From contig JANQRE010000010.1 of assembly GCA_028284705.1 (NCBI GenBank), positions 62,001-126,000 of the forward strand: a DNA stretch of 64,000 nt, in the 5' to 3' direction. Under the pieces are notes generated by a model. That model was not told the origin of the DNA, ran no database searches, and was given only the letters and a program-made list of their open reading frames with translations. Position numbers and translations under genes: made by a program. Shown one piece after another: positions 9,822-17,764 of the stretch. The first letter of the stretch is position 1; each line of letters opens with the position of its first letter. This stretch comes from Paracoccaceae bacterium. GTDB lineage: Bacteria; Pseudomonadota; Alphaproteobacteria; Rhodobacterales; Rhodobacteraceae.

Positions 9822-10099
9822 CCGGCAGGGCTCGCAGTGATCCGGTACTTCGTTGGTTTGCCGTTGCCGGCCCCCTCAGCCAACACTTGGTAGCCAGCCT
9901 TTCGCAGACCAGAGAGCGCTGCCCTCGTTGTGTGTGGTTGCCACTCGAGCTTGTTGCTGATGGCCGCAATATCTGCCCCGGACTTTCGGCTCAGCATCCC
10001 CACAAGAACGGACTTCTTCGTCTTCTTGTGCCCGGTGGTGCGTCTTTGTTTGACGGTTGTTGTGGTCTTCGGGGTGATTTCCGCACTAACTGTCTTCAT
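9818..10099 (-). CDS. DUF3489 winged-helix-like protein
   Basis: A 93-residue protein starting at an ATG preceded by AGGAGAG five bases upstream; longer readings to 10447 have no coding character. A basic Thr/Lys-rich tail of about 40 residues precedes the DUF3489 domain: VGMLSRKSGADIAAISNKL, WQPHTTRAALSGLRKAGY and KYRITA. The fold is probably a winged helix. It accompanies recombinases and may be a directionality or regulatory factor, which is inference. Confidence 0.82.
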   Translation of the reverse strand: MKTVSAEITPKTTTTVKQRRTTGHKKTKKSVLVGMLSRKSGADIAAISNKLEWQPHTTRAALSGLRKAGYQVLAEGAGNGKPTKYRITASPAG

Positions 10100-10301
10100 C
10101 GCTCTCTCCTGTTCCTGAGTGGCGGGCCCAGTGAGCGGCCCCGCTACCGGCGCGAGCCCGCAGTCCGGGCAGAGAGGAGCGACAACTATGCCTTTCCTTT
10201 TGAGCAGTACCGCTCTTCTGTGCGGTGAAGTCCAGTCAGAAGTTTGGTTTATCTCGCCTTTTTTAGGACTACGTGCGGTCTGCATCAAACGATGCACCTC
10301 T

Positions 10302-10326
10302 GGTTCGAATCCGACCCGGTCAGCCA
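10302..10326 (+). other. tRNA 3'-end-like fragment
   Basis: The 25 bases begin GGTTCGAATCC and end CAGCCA, matching the 3' end of the tRNA-Gln at 7413 in 20 of 25 positions. The T stem does not pair properly, so it is not a functional tRNA. It may be a leftover attachment site or the relic of another tRNA. The T-loop sequence is common to most tRNAs, so chance similarity is possible. Confidence 0.3.
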
Positions 10327-10553
10327 CCCGCTCTCCCAGACCCAGACTGTTCACGGTTGTACGCACATAGTCCCGCAAGATCAAATGCTTGCGCGGCGCC
10401 TGCCACAATCCGCTGTAAGGCCCGGCGCGTTGCGGCAGGCAAGTCACCCTGTGTCTTGCACTGTTGCTGAAAGCTGATCACTCGTCGCATGAAGGGTACC
10501 GAGAGATAGGCAGCTGGAGGCGATCCAAAGACCGCCTCCCAATCTTGCGACAC
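10320..10553 (-). pseudogene. Truncated DUF2924 copy
   Basis: The frame contains WEAVFGSPPAAYLSVPFMRR and LPAATRRALQRIVAG, which match the N-terminal half of DUF2924. The usual N-terminal helix is missing, and the C-terminal beta domain is absent. The only start is GTG at 10553 with no ribosome site. It sits between two DUF3489 copies, so it looks like the remains of a second DUF2924 from a tandem duplication of the module. Confidence 0.55.
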
Positions 10554-10575
10554 GGCAGGTCAGTCAGAACATGCC

Positions 10576-10878
10576 TCACCCGGCATGGGTCGTACCAGAA
10601 GTCGCCTCAACCGGTTCCAATGGTGGCTGCCCGACGATCCGATACGTCGAAGCTCCACCTTTCGAAGGCTTCCGCCCGGCAATCTCAAAGCCAGCCTTTC
10701 GCAACCCGCTCAACGCCTCCCACGTTGTATGTTGCTGCCAGCCAAGCTTGTCGCTTAGCGCTTTGATATCCAAGCCAGCCTTCCCGCTCAGCAGCTTGAT
10801 AAGCTGGTCCTTCTTGGTCGCTCGCGCGCCGTTACGCCCCCCACCCTTCGCCCATTTAATGTTCCCGGATTTGGTCAT
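10576..10878 (-). CDS. Second DUF3489 protein
   Basis: The protein of about 100 residues begins with a Gly/Lys-rich basic tail, then LIKLLSGKAGLDIKALSDKL, WQQHTTWEALSGLRKAGFEI and STYRIVG, paralogous to the protein at 9818-10099. Two ATGs lie close together; GGAG is six bases before the second (10878), which I prefer over 10884. It heads the recombinase operon. Confidence 0.78.
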   Translation of the reverse strand: MTKSGNIKWAKGGGRNGARATKKDQLIKLLSGKAGLDIKALSDKLGWQQHTTWEALSGLRKAGFEIAGRKPSKGGASTYRIVGQPPLEPVEATSGTTHAG

Positions 10879-11095
10879 CTTCATCTCCTCAGTTGATCAA
10901 CGGAAACATTCCGCTGCCACTGAGCAGAGCCCGGAGGTCCCGGGCCGCACCGCCGAATAGGGCCTGGCGCAAAGTCAGTACCGCCCAGATGGGTTGCGAG
11001 GTCCAGTGAAAACCTCTGCTTAGACGAAAATACCACTGCGCGCTCTTCGCGGGCAAAACCCTGCTGGATTGAGTCCGGGGCTCACGGCTGAAGTT

Positions 11096-11464
11096 CTACC
11101 GATCGAGTTCTTGAGCAATCTCGCGAAGAACCAAACGCGCACTCCTTTGGCACGCGTCCACTTCGACAACTAGCTTCCGTCTATCACCTTTGCTCAGTCG
11201 CGCCGACTGCCCGTCGGAAGCCCAGGTAGCGGCGTCCTCAAACAGGCAGGTGAGCCGCGCAAACGCTTCGCCGTAGCCACTTATGGCTGCACGCTCTCGT
11301 CGGTACTGATCACTCAACGTCCGCTTTAGAGAAGCTGCGTTGCCGCATCGCCTGACCGTAGCAACGGCCGCTATGGGCCGGGAAATAGCCCAACTAAGGC
11401 TACAACTCCATGTCAGCCATTTCGTCCGTGGAATTTTGCGCTTGCCCCAAACGCAGCAATTCAA
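11096..11464 (-). CDS. Hypothetical protein, doubtful
   Basis: The C-terminal 65 residues (FARLTCLFEDAATWAS, LVVEVDACQRSARLVLREIA) look protein-like, but the N-terminal part overlaps the 3' end of the COG0523 gene and does not. A true start may be internal, near 11330. No family is recognised. The stretch 10885-11095 upstream of the DUF3489 gene shows nothing else. Confidence 0.3.
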   Translation of the reverse strand: MNCCVWGKRKIPRTKWLTWSCSLSWAISRPIAAVATVRRCGNAASLKRTLSDQYRRERAAISGYGEAFARLTCLFEDAATWASDGQSARLSKGDRRKLVVEVDACQRSARLVLREIAQELDR

Positions 11465-12590
11465 GGCTACTCCGAATTTCGGACTGATTCAGATTGCGCC
11501 CGATCAGTACGATCCGAGTTCGGCGATCATCTCCGGTCCAGTTTTTGAGAGGGACAGGGGGGTCAAAAATGTGCTGGACGCCATGGAAGGCGAACGGCGT
11601 ATCGATGCCTCTGAGAAACAGGATGCCTTTAACGCGCAGGATATCGTCACCTTTATGCGCGATCAATGCATCAAACCACTTATCGAAAACAACGTCGTCC
11701 AGCGGCTCATCCAGAATGATCGACATCGACGAGATGCCGTCGTGATCATGGTGATGATGGTGCCCGTGATCATGATCGTCATCGTGATGATGATGGTGGT
11801 GGTGGTCATGGTCTTGACTATGGCCGTGATGATGATCGTCGCTCGCGTTGGCCTCACTTGGGTGCGCGGCATGATCGGAGCCAGTATCTTTGGGCGTGGT
11901 CCAAGCGATGGCGTCGCTTGTAAGCGCATCCTGCCGCATGCTGGTCAAGTTCTGCAACTTGGCAGGGGAGAATTCAGGAGCTAGCGTGTGCAGAATGTCT
12001 GCAGTTGCATTAATGCTCCGAACCCTCTCGGCAATTGCGTCCGACTTAGCCTCGGAGACGAGATCGGTTTTGCTCAACAACAATAGGTCGGCCATCGCGA
12101 CCTGAGATACGGCCTCTGCCTGAGCATCCAAAGTGGCCAAGCCGTTGGCGGCGTCCACGACCGTCACGATACCGTCCATCCGAGTATTCCGACCAAGGAA
12201 CGGGTCCACAAGGAGTGTTTGCAGGATCGGCCCTGGGTCCGCCAATCCTGTCGTCTCAATGACCACGCGATCGAAGTTGAGCATGCCCCTGTCATGCTTG
12301 GCCAACAGTTTCACGAAGGTGTTGGAAAGATCGCCACGAATAGAGCAGCACAGACACCCCGATGGCATCAGCATGATGTCAGTGTCTGGATCCATCGTTT
12401 CGATCATTTCATGATCGAGACCCGTTTCACCAAACTCGTTCACGATCACCGCAATCGGCCCGTACGAGGCGTCCTTCAGTATTCGGTTTAGCAAAGTTGT
12501 CTTGCCGGCACCGAGAAAACCGGTCAGCAACGTTACAGGAATACGGGGATCGTCGGGCGTGTCAGGCGAGGCTTCCGAAGCATAGGTCAC
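11400..12590 (-). CDS. COG0523 metallochaperone GTPase, His-rich (copy 1)
   Basis: A 396-residue member of the CobW/COG0523 GTPases. Walker A is GFLGAGKTT (24-32) and the hallmark metal motif CLCC is at 79-82. The usual NKxD is SKTD. Residues about 240-290 form a His/Asp-rich metal-binding loop, then the CobW C-terminal domain (ILRVKGILFLRG, RRTRIVLIGRNL). Zinc-linked family members (ZigA, YciC, ZNG1) deliver zinc to client enzymes when zinc is scarce. A zinc-type operator lies 21 bases upstream, and znuA and a NicO transporter precede it on the same strand. Confidence 0.92.
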   Translation of the reverse strand: MTYASEASPDTPDDPRIPVTLLTGFLGAGKTTLLNRILKDASYGPIAVIVNEFGETGLDHEMIETMDPDTDIMLMPSGCLCCSIRGDLSNTFVKLLAKHDRGMLNFDRVVIETTGLADPGPILQTLLVDPFLGRNTRMDGIVTVVDAANGLATLDAQAEAVSQVAMADLLLLSKTDLVSEAKSDAIAERVRSINATADILHTLAPEFSPAKLQNLTSMRQDALTSDAIAWTTPKDTGSDHAAHPSEANASDDHHHGHSQDHDHHHHHHHDDDHDHGHHHHHDHDGISSMSIILDEPLDDVVFDKWFDALIAHKGDDILRVKGILFLRGIDTPFAFHGVQHIFDPPVPLKNWTGDDRRTRIVLIGRNLNQSEIRSSLELLRLGQAQNSTDEMADMEL

Positions 12591-12610
12591 AAGAACTGTC
12601 GTCCTATAGT

Positions 12611-12625
12611 TGTAATGTTGTTACA
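12611..12625. promoter_or_regulatory. Putative Zur box upstream of COG0523 copy 1
   Basis: The site TGTAATGTTGTTACA has fully complementary five-base arms. It lies between the NicO gene end and the COG0523 start and shares the TGT-N9-ACA plan with the other island sites. It implies an extra Zur-controlled promoter inside the znuA-NicO-COG0523 strand. Confidence 0.75.
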
Positions 12626-12628
12626 AAT

Positions 12629-13618
12629 CTATTGAAAAACAATCCCGCTGTCCATGTAGCTCCAGGCGAGGCTGGCACTTACAACGGCAATAAGCAGCCC
12701 ACCGGCGACATGAATGGTTGCGGAAAACCGCCGCATCGCGAGACCATCGAGCGGAAATGCTGCCAGACGCCGCGCGGTTACGCCTGAAAATGCGACGATC
12801 AAATTTAGGGAGGCGGTCCCCATGGCCATTGTTCCAACGGCAAGGCAGCCAACGACGAAAATGTCCATCCGCAAGGCAATCACCAAGAGGAATAACGCAC
12901 CAGTGCAGGGCCGCAGTGCAATACTGCCTACGATTCCAAGCCCGTCCCGTACAGAGTTCAGGCCTTGCAGCTGAGACGCCGTAGGTCCGTGTGGGTGGCC
13001 GCAACCGCAGGCATCTAAGTCATTCGCATTTGCGTTGGGCCGCGTTGTCATCCAGGCGCGCAAGCCGCGCAGGATGAGAAGAACACCGATGCTGGCTATC
13101 GCAATGGCACTCGCTGGTGCGAGCCAAGCTTCAGTCAACCCCACGAGGTCCCGGGTGGCCCAGCCAAGCAAGACGCCGCCCACAAGAACGAGCAGAATGG
13201 CCGAGGCGGCCTGCGCGAGGCTGGAGGCCACCGTCAACACCGTCATGCGCCGCATGGTGACGCCACTCGCTAGAGCGGCGCCACCGAGGAGCACTTTGCC
13301 GTGCCCAGGTCCGAGCGCGTGAACGAAACCATAGGCTGCCGTCGCGCTGCACAACGTCAAGATCGCAAGGCCATCTCCGCCTCGGATCGCCCGAAGCGAG
13401 CCTGCCATCATCTTTTGAAAGGCGCGCTGTTCCTGTGCGGCCCAGGTCAGGACGTTGGTCCAATGCGCAAGACCGTAAGAGAGGAGGGATATCGCGCAAA
13501 GCGCTGCAACCAAGGCAAAAAGCAGCCAGTTAATCGACGACTTTTCGACTTCTTGAGCTCGATACGCGGCCGCCGCCCGGGCGGCGACCGAAGGAGTCGT
13601 GGTTCGACCTACAGGCAT
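12629..13618 (-). CDS. NicO/RcnA-type metal transporter
   Basis: A 329-residue membrane protein with six or seven hydrophobic segments. The family metal motif HALGPGHGKV follows the second helix, and a Cys/His loop (CGCGHPHG) lies mid-protein. NicO-family proteins move nickel or cobalt. Here the gene overlaps the znuA stop by ten bases and sits in a zinc operon, so zinc or another divalent metal is more likely than nickel. Direction of transport cannot be read from the sequence. Confidence 0.82.
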   Translation of the reverse strand: MPVGRTTTPSVAARAAAAYRAQEVEKSSINWLLFALVAALCAISLLSYGLAHWTNVLTWAAQEQRAFQKMMAGSLRAIRGGDGLAILTLCSATAAYGFVHALGPGHGKVLLGGAALASGVTMRRMTVLTVASSLAQAASAILLVLVGGVLLGWATRDLVGLTEAWLAPASAIAIASIGVLLILRGLRAWMTTRPNANANDLDACGCGHPHGPTASQLQGLNSVRDGLGIVGSIALRPCTGALFLLVIALRMDIFVVGCLAVGTMAMGTASLNLIVAFSGVTARRLAAFPLDGLAMRRFSATIHVAGGLLIAVVSASLAWSYMDSGIVFQ

Positions 13619-14694
13619 TCCGCCAAGGAGTTCGCCATATTCCGGATGAGCTGCGGATAGAGGGCTGCACCCGGCTCAAGGTTGGCTCCGAGTGGATCAA
13701 TCACACTTGTGCCAGCGTCAGTGCCTTCCAGAACTGTCGCGACAAGGTCTGGATTGAATTGTGGTTCTGCCAGAACACAATCCACACCTTCGTCGCGGAT
13801 ACGGCCCTGGATTTCGGCAATGCGGGCCGGGCTTGGGTCGGATGCGTCACCAATGGAGATTGCACCGGAGGCCGGGAAATCAAAATCGGTTTCGAAATAT
13901 TGGTAGGCATCGTGGAAGACTATGAAGCTGCCGCCACGCACCGGTTCGAGTGTTGCATTGACCTCGACGGAAAGCGCTTCTAGCTCAGTGCGAGCCGCGG
14001 CTGCGTTGGCAAAATATGCGCTGGCGTTTTCAGGATCTGTCTCAGATAGCTGAGCCGCAATGACATTCAGCCAAACGCTCGCGTTCTTGGGAGACAGCCA
14101 GGCGTGCGGATCATGGTCCCCATGGTCATGGCCTTCGTGACCGGCGTGTTCCTCATGATCATCATGGTCATGGTCGTCGTGCTCGGCATGCTCATCATCC
14201 CCATGATCATCGTGGCCGTGTTCCTCGTGGTCATGATCGTGGTCGTCTTTTTCCGCGTGCTCTTCCTCAGCGTGATCGTGATCATCATGGCCGTGGTCAT
14301 CATGATCGTCATGATCCCCGTGATCATGCGCATCGAACAGGGCCCCTTCGCGGAAGTCGAGCAGGGCAATGCCGTCAACCTCGAGCAACTCTGTGACCGC
14401 CGCGTCTTCGGCAAGCGTTTCAATCGCATCGTCCAATTGCGGGGTCAGATCATGTCCAACCCAGAACACAACATCGGCGTTTTGCAAAGCCTCAGCAGAG
14501 GAGGGGCGCATGCTAAAACCATGAGGCGACTCGCCTGACGGAATGACAAGGTCCGGCGTGCCAACACCATCCATCACGCGTGCCACGAGCGAATGAACTG
14601 GAGCGATGTCAACCGCGACGCTGGGCACGTCAGCCAGTGCGGTCCCTCCGATAAGTGCGGCAGAAGCAGAGAGAGATAGAAGCGTCCTAGACAT
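13609..14694 (-). CDS. znuA: Zinc ABC transporter substrate-binding protein ZnuA
   Basis: A 361-residue periplasmic protein. A Sec signal peptide (about 1-21, ending TALA) is followed by the cluster A-I fold. Metal ligands include the His in APVHSL and in ESPHGF, plus FIVFHDAYQY. Residues about 120-195 are a very long His/Asp/Glu-rich loop, which is typical of ZnuA and thought to collect Zn2+. It is divergent from zur, with a Zur-type palindrome between them. Permease and ATPase genes follow zur on the other strand. Confidence 0.95.
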   Translation of the reverse strand: MSRTLLSLSASAALIGGTALADVPSVAVDIAPVHSLVARVMDGVGTPDLVIPSGESPHGFSMRPSSAEALQNADVVFWVGHDLTPQLDDAIETLAEDAAVTELLEVDGIALLDFREGALFDAHDHGDHDDHDDHGHDDHDHAEEEHAEKDDHDHDHEEHGHDDHGDDEHAEHDDHDHDDHEEHAGHEGHDHGDHDPHAWLSPKNASVWLNVIAAQLSETDPENASAYFANAAAARTELEALSVEVNATLEPVRGGSFIVFHDAYQYFETDFDFPASGAISIGDASDPSPARIAEIQGRIRDEGVDCVLAEPQFNPDLVATVLEGTDAGTSVIDPLGANLEPGAALYPQLIRNMANSLAECL

Positions 14695-14705
14695 TGGAAC
14701 TACCC

Positions 14706-14720
14706 TGTGATTTTATTACA
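14706..14720. promoter_or_regulatory. Putative Zur box between znuA and zur
   Basis: The site TGTGATTTTATTACA fits the island's TGT-N9-ACA consensus and is nearly symmetrical. It lies 12 bases upstream of znuA and 16 bases upstream of the preferred zur start, so it could shut both directions. Confidence 0.75.
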
Positions 14721-14735
14721 TTACAAACGACTTAC

Positions 14736-15269
14736 ATGATCGCAATTCTCGTGACAAGCAATCAGCCAAGCACAGTCGGCAATGAGGCGCCACCGGTGGG
14801 GTTCCGTGAGCACGATCACGACATATGTGTAGCAAACGCTTTGGACTCGGCAGAAACGCGATGCACTGAGGAAGGACTGAGATTTACTCCGGTCCGTCGG
14901 AAGGTTCTGGAACTGTTATTGCAAGAGCATCGCGCTCTAGGTGCCTATGCGTTGTTGGACTTGCTTAGGGAAGCCGGATTTGGCTCGCAACCCAACGTGG
15001 CCTACCGCGCGCTTGATTTTCTGACAGAGAATGGGTTTGCGCATAAGATTGAGCGATTGAACGCCTTTGTGGCCTGCAGCCACCCAGGCGAAAACCACTC
15101 TCCGGCCTTCATGATCTGCCGAAAATGCGACTCTGTGGCCGAGGCGTATTCTGCGCCGGCGCGGGGCGCTTTGGGCGCCGCGGCAAAGGCCATGGGATTT
15201 CAGATCGAAAGAACAGTTGTTGAAGCGGAAGGGGTTTGCCCTGACTGTTTGGACAAGGTCGGTATATGA
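14736..15269 (+). CDS. zur: Zinc uptake regulator Zur (Fur family)
   Basis: A 177-residue Fur-family repressor. The winged helix contains RFTPVRRKVLELLLQEH and PNVAYRALDFLTENGFAHKI. The dimerisation domain has CSHPGENHSP, CRKCD and CPDC, the two Cys pairs that hold structural zinc. The start at ATG 14736 lies just after the Zur box; a TTG at 14694 would place the operator inside the gene. The stop overlaps znuC (ATGA). With zinc bound it should repress znuA, znuCB and the other boxed genes. Confidence 0.92.
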   Translation: MIAILVTSNQPSTVGNEAPPVGFREHDHDICVANALDSAETRCTEEGLRFTPVRRKVLELLLQEHRALGAYALLDLLREAGFGSQPNVAYRALDFLTENGFAHKIERLNAFVACSHPGENHSPAFMICRKCDSVAEAYSAPARGALGAAAKAMGFQIERTVVEAEGVCPDCLDKVGI

Positions 15270-15997
15270 CGCTTATCAATGTTAGAAATCTGAGCGTTGC
15301 CTACGGCGCCAATACGGTGCTGCGTGACGTCGACCTGACCGTGTCGCCCGGAGAAATTGTGACCATTGTAGGCCCAAACGGGTCAGGCAAGACCAGTCTA
15401 CTCAGGGCGATCATTGGTGCAACGCCGCCCGCGCAGGGGTCTGTTGACCTCAAACCGCAGCTCAAGATCGGCTATGTTCCCCAGCGGCTTCACATTGATC
15501 AAACCCTGCCCATAACGGTCGAGCGTTTCATGCGATTGACCGATCGCGCCTCGAGAAACACATGCAAAGATGCGCTTGATGCCGCCGGTGTGCCCGATTT
15601 GCTGGATCGCCAGATGACGCAATTGTCTGGAGGCCAGTTTCAACGTGTCTTACTCGCCCGCGCCCTGATCAACTCGCCGGACATTTTACTGCTTGATGAG
15701 GCCACACAAGGCCTCGATCAACCCGGCTCGGCGGCGTTTTATCGTCAGATTGAGACGGTGCGGGCCCAAACCGGGTGCGCAATTCTGATGATCAGTCACG
15801 ATTTACACGTCGTGATGAGCGCTTCAGATCGTGTCATCTGCCTGAATGGTCACGTCTGTTGTCAGGGAACGCCAGCTTTTGTTGCCTCTGCCCCGGAATA
15901 TCGCGCGTTGTTTGGTGCCGGGACAGGAGGCGCTTTGGCGCTTTACCGTCACGACCACGACCAACACCACGATCACAACCGAAATGCAGCTGAGTAA
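15266..15997 (+). CDS. znuC: Zinc ABC transporter ATPase ZnuC
   Basis: A 243-residue ABC ATPase. Walker A is GPNGSGKTS, the signature is LSGGQFQRVLLARAL and Walker B is DILLLDEA, followed by SHDLHVVMSASDRVICLNGHV. The C-terminus ends in a His-rich tail (HDHDQHHDHN), as ZnuC proteins often do. It overlaps zur upstream and shares one base with znuB downstream, forming zur-znuC-znuB. Confidence 0.95.
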   Translation: MTLINVRNLSVAYGANTVLRDVDLTVSPGEIVTIVGPNGSGKTSLLRAIIGATPPAQGSVDLKPQLKIGYVPQRLHIDQTLPITVERFMRLTDRASRNTCKDALDAAGVPDLLDRQMTQLSGGQFQRVLLARALINSPDILLLDEATQGLDQPGSAAFYRQIETVRAQTGCAILMISHDLHVVMSASDRVICLNGHVCCQGTPAFVASAPEYRALFGAGTGGALALYRHDHDQHHDHNRNAAE

Positions 15998-16794
15998 TGC
16001 TTGACGATTTCATGACCCGCGCAACGCTCGCCGGGATCGGTGTCGCCTGCGCCGCCGCGCCATTGGGATGTTTTGTTGTTTGGCGACGGATGGCGTATTT
16101 CGGCGATGCAACGGCACATGCCGCGATTTTGGGTGTGGCTCTATCACTTGCTTTTGAGCTGTCAATCTTTCCTGGTGTCTTGGCCGTTGCCTTGATCATG
16201 GCTCTCGTGGTGACCCAGCTTGCGGGGCGCGGCTATGCGATGGATACGCTTTTGGGTGTGATGGCCCACTCGGCTCTGGCCTTTGGTCTTGTTGCCGTAT
16301 CGTTCCTATCGGGCATCCGGATTGATCTGATGGCCTACCTGTTCGGAGACATTCTCGCCGTATCCCGAACCGATCTGCTGGTGATCTGGGGCGGTGCAGC
16401 CTTGGTCATCGGGCTCATCACGTGGCGGTGGTCTGGACTGTTGGCCTCAACTCTGAACGAGGATCTGGCCCATGCTAGTGGTTTTGACCCCAGGCGGGAG
16501 CAACTCATCCTGACATTGTGCCTCGCGATTACGGTTGCGGTGGCGATCAAGGTAGTCGGCGTTCTGCTTATTGCAGCACTGTTGATCATACCAGCTGCAG
16601 CGGCGCGGGTGGCGGCACGCACCCCAGAGACGATGGCGGCAATTGCCGCCGTGATTGGCACTGTGTCCGCTGTCGTAGGACTACGAGGTGCTTACGTGTT
16701 GGACACGCCCGCAGGTCCAACGATCGTGTGCGTTGCCGCGATCATTTTTGCGGCTCTTAACCTGGTGCGGTTTCGCGGGCACCGGCCCACTTGA
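15997..16794 (+). CDS. znuB: Zinc ABC transporter permease ZnuB
   Basis: A 265-residue membrane protein of the ABC-3 family with about eight transmembrane segments. Typical motifs are WRRMAYFGDATAHAAILGVA near the N-terminus and VGVLLIAALLIIPAAAARV near the middle. It forms the zinc channel used by ZnuA and ZnuC. Confidence 0.94.
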   Translation: MLDDFMTRATLAGIGVACAAAPLGCFVVWRRMAYFGDATAHAAILGVALSLAFELSIFPGVLAVALIMALVVTQLAGRGYAMDTLLGVMAHSALAFGLVAVSFLSGIRIDLMAYLFGDILAVSRTDLLVIWGGAALVIGLITWRWSGLLASTLNEDLAHASGFDPRREQLILTLCLAITVAVAIKVVGVLLIAALLIIPAAAARVAARTPETMAAIAAVIGTVSAVVGLRGAYVLDTPAGPTIVCVAAIIFAALNLVRFRGHRPT

Positions 16795-16859
16795 TCGCCG
16801 GTGCCGTCTATTTCCAGCTTATGCGCGTGGCTTGCAGGTTTTGCCTTGCGCAGCTTTGA

Positions 16860-17108
16860 TTATTGATTGGAGTTCGGGTCTGCCACGGGCGGCACAGGAT
16901 CGATCCCGGACCCGCCCCATGGGTTACATCTCGCCAGTCGGCACATCGTCAACCATAGGCCGCGCACAGGGCCATGGGTCTCCAACGCTTCGATGGCATA
17001 TACAGAACAGCTGGGTTGAAACCGGCAGGAGTGACCGACCCAAGGTGACAGAACGAGTCTGTACGCCCGGATCGGTAAAATCAGGAACCATGTGACCACC
17101 GCCCTCAT
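16860..17108 (-). CDS. yidD: Membrane protein insertion efficiency factor YidD
   Basis: An 82-residue protein with the complete YidD pattern: [33 protein letters not shown], then [17 protein letters not shown]. YidD aids YidC-dependent insertion of membrane proteins. It normally sits with rpmH-rnpA-yidC, so its place beside zinc genes is unusual and may be chance or mark a paralogue. Confidence 0.92.
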   Translation of the reverse strand: MRAVVTWFLILPIRAYRLVLSPWVGHSCRFQPSCSVYAIEALETHGPVRGLWLTMCRLARCNPWGGSGIDPVPPVADPNSNQ

Positions 17109-17162
17109 ATTCTGTTCGCCGACCCCCTTTACATTGTCGTCATCCTACGCGACATGAACTTA

Positions 17163-17177
17163 TGTTATACTGTTACA
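17163..17177. promoter_or_regulatory. Putative Zur box upstream of hisI-like gene
   Basis: The site TGTTATACTGTTACA matches the island consensus and is near-palindromic. It is 18 bases before the preferred ATG. Its position rules against the upstream start at 17154. Confidence 0.72.
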
Positions 17178-17195
17178 CCTCGCAAGGATGACTCC

Positions 17196-17669
17196 ATGGG
17201 CAACGTCGAATTTCGAACCAGACAATCGGTCGAGCAAGTCGAGGAGAGCACGGATTTTGCGCCGAAGTTTGATCGTGATGGTTTGCTCCCCTGTATCACA
17301 AGCGATGCGAAGACCGGCGAAGTGCTGATGTTGGGTTGGATGAATGCAGAAGCGCTGCGGCTTACCATCGAAACCGGTGAGGCCCATTACTATAGCCGAG
17401 CGCGGCGAGTTCTTTGGCACAAAGGTGCGACCTCAGGTCTTGTCCAGAACGTGATCGAAGCGCGGATCGATGATGACCAAGATGCAATCTGGCTGCGGGT
17501 CGAAGTAGCTGGATCGGGGGCGTCTTGCCATGTGGGTTACCGGTCCTGTTTCTATCGCGCTGTGCCAACCGCGGATGAGGCGGGTAAACCGTTGACCTTC
17601 TTGGAGCACCAAAAGACCTTCGACCCCGACGACGTCTACGGAGATGCACCCAATCCGACGCAGGTCTGA
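17196..17669 (+). CDS. HisI-like phosphoribosyl-AMP cyclohydrolase, zinc site altered
   Basis: A 157-residue protein. The ATG at 17196 has AAGGA eight bases upstream. Family motifs are [32 protein letters not shown] and [11 protein letters not shown]. HisI opens the purine ring of PR-AMP in histidine synthesis and needs Zn2+ held by three Cys. The latter two are present (C111, C118), but the Cys of the DCDxD motif is Asp here (D93 in IDDDQD). It stands outside any his operon behind a Zur-type box. It therefore looks like a low-zinc paralogue of HisI; whether it works without zinc is inference. Confidence 0.88.
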   Translation: MGNVEFRTRQSVEQVEESTDFAPKFDRDGLLPCITSDAKTGEVLMLGWMNAEALRLTIETGEAHYYSRARRVLWHKGATSGLVQNVIEARIDDDQDAIWLRVEVAGSGASCHVGYRSCFYRAVPTADEAGKPLTFLEHQKTFDPDDVYGDAPNPTQV

Positions 17670-17764
17670 TTTGGATGAGCCACTGCTTACGTCCATCAGT
17701 CCGAAGTGAGCTTTTAAGGTTCCGCTTGGGTGCCGTCGCAACATCGACACCGCATGGTCTATTG

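Noticed and set aside
10270-10330. Possible complete tRNA
   Set aside because: Only a T-loop and CCA-like end are present; acceptor and T stems do not pair.
11340-11984. Plus-strand frame rich in Val-Met
   Set aside because: It is antisense to the His-rich loop of the COG0523 gene, which always yields such frames.
14104-14538. Plus-strand hydrophobic frame resembling a membrane protein
   Set aside because: It is antisense to the His/Asp-rich loop of znuA.
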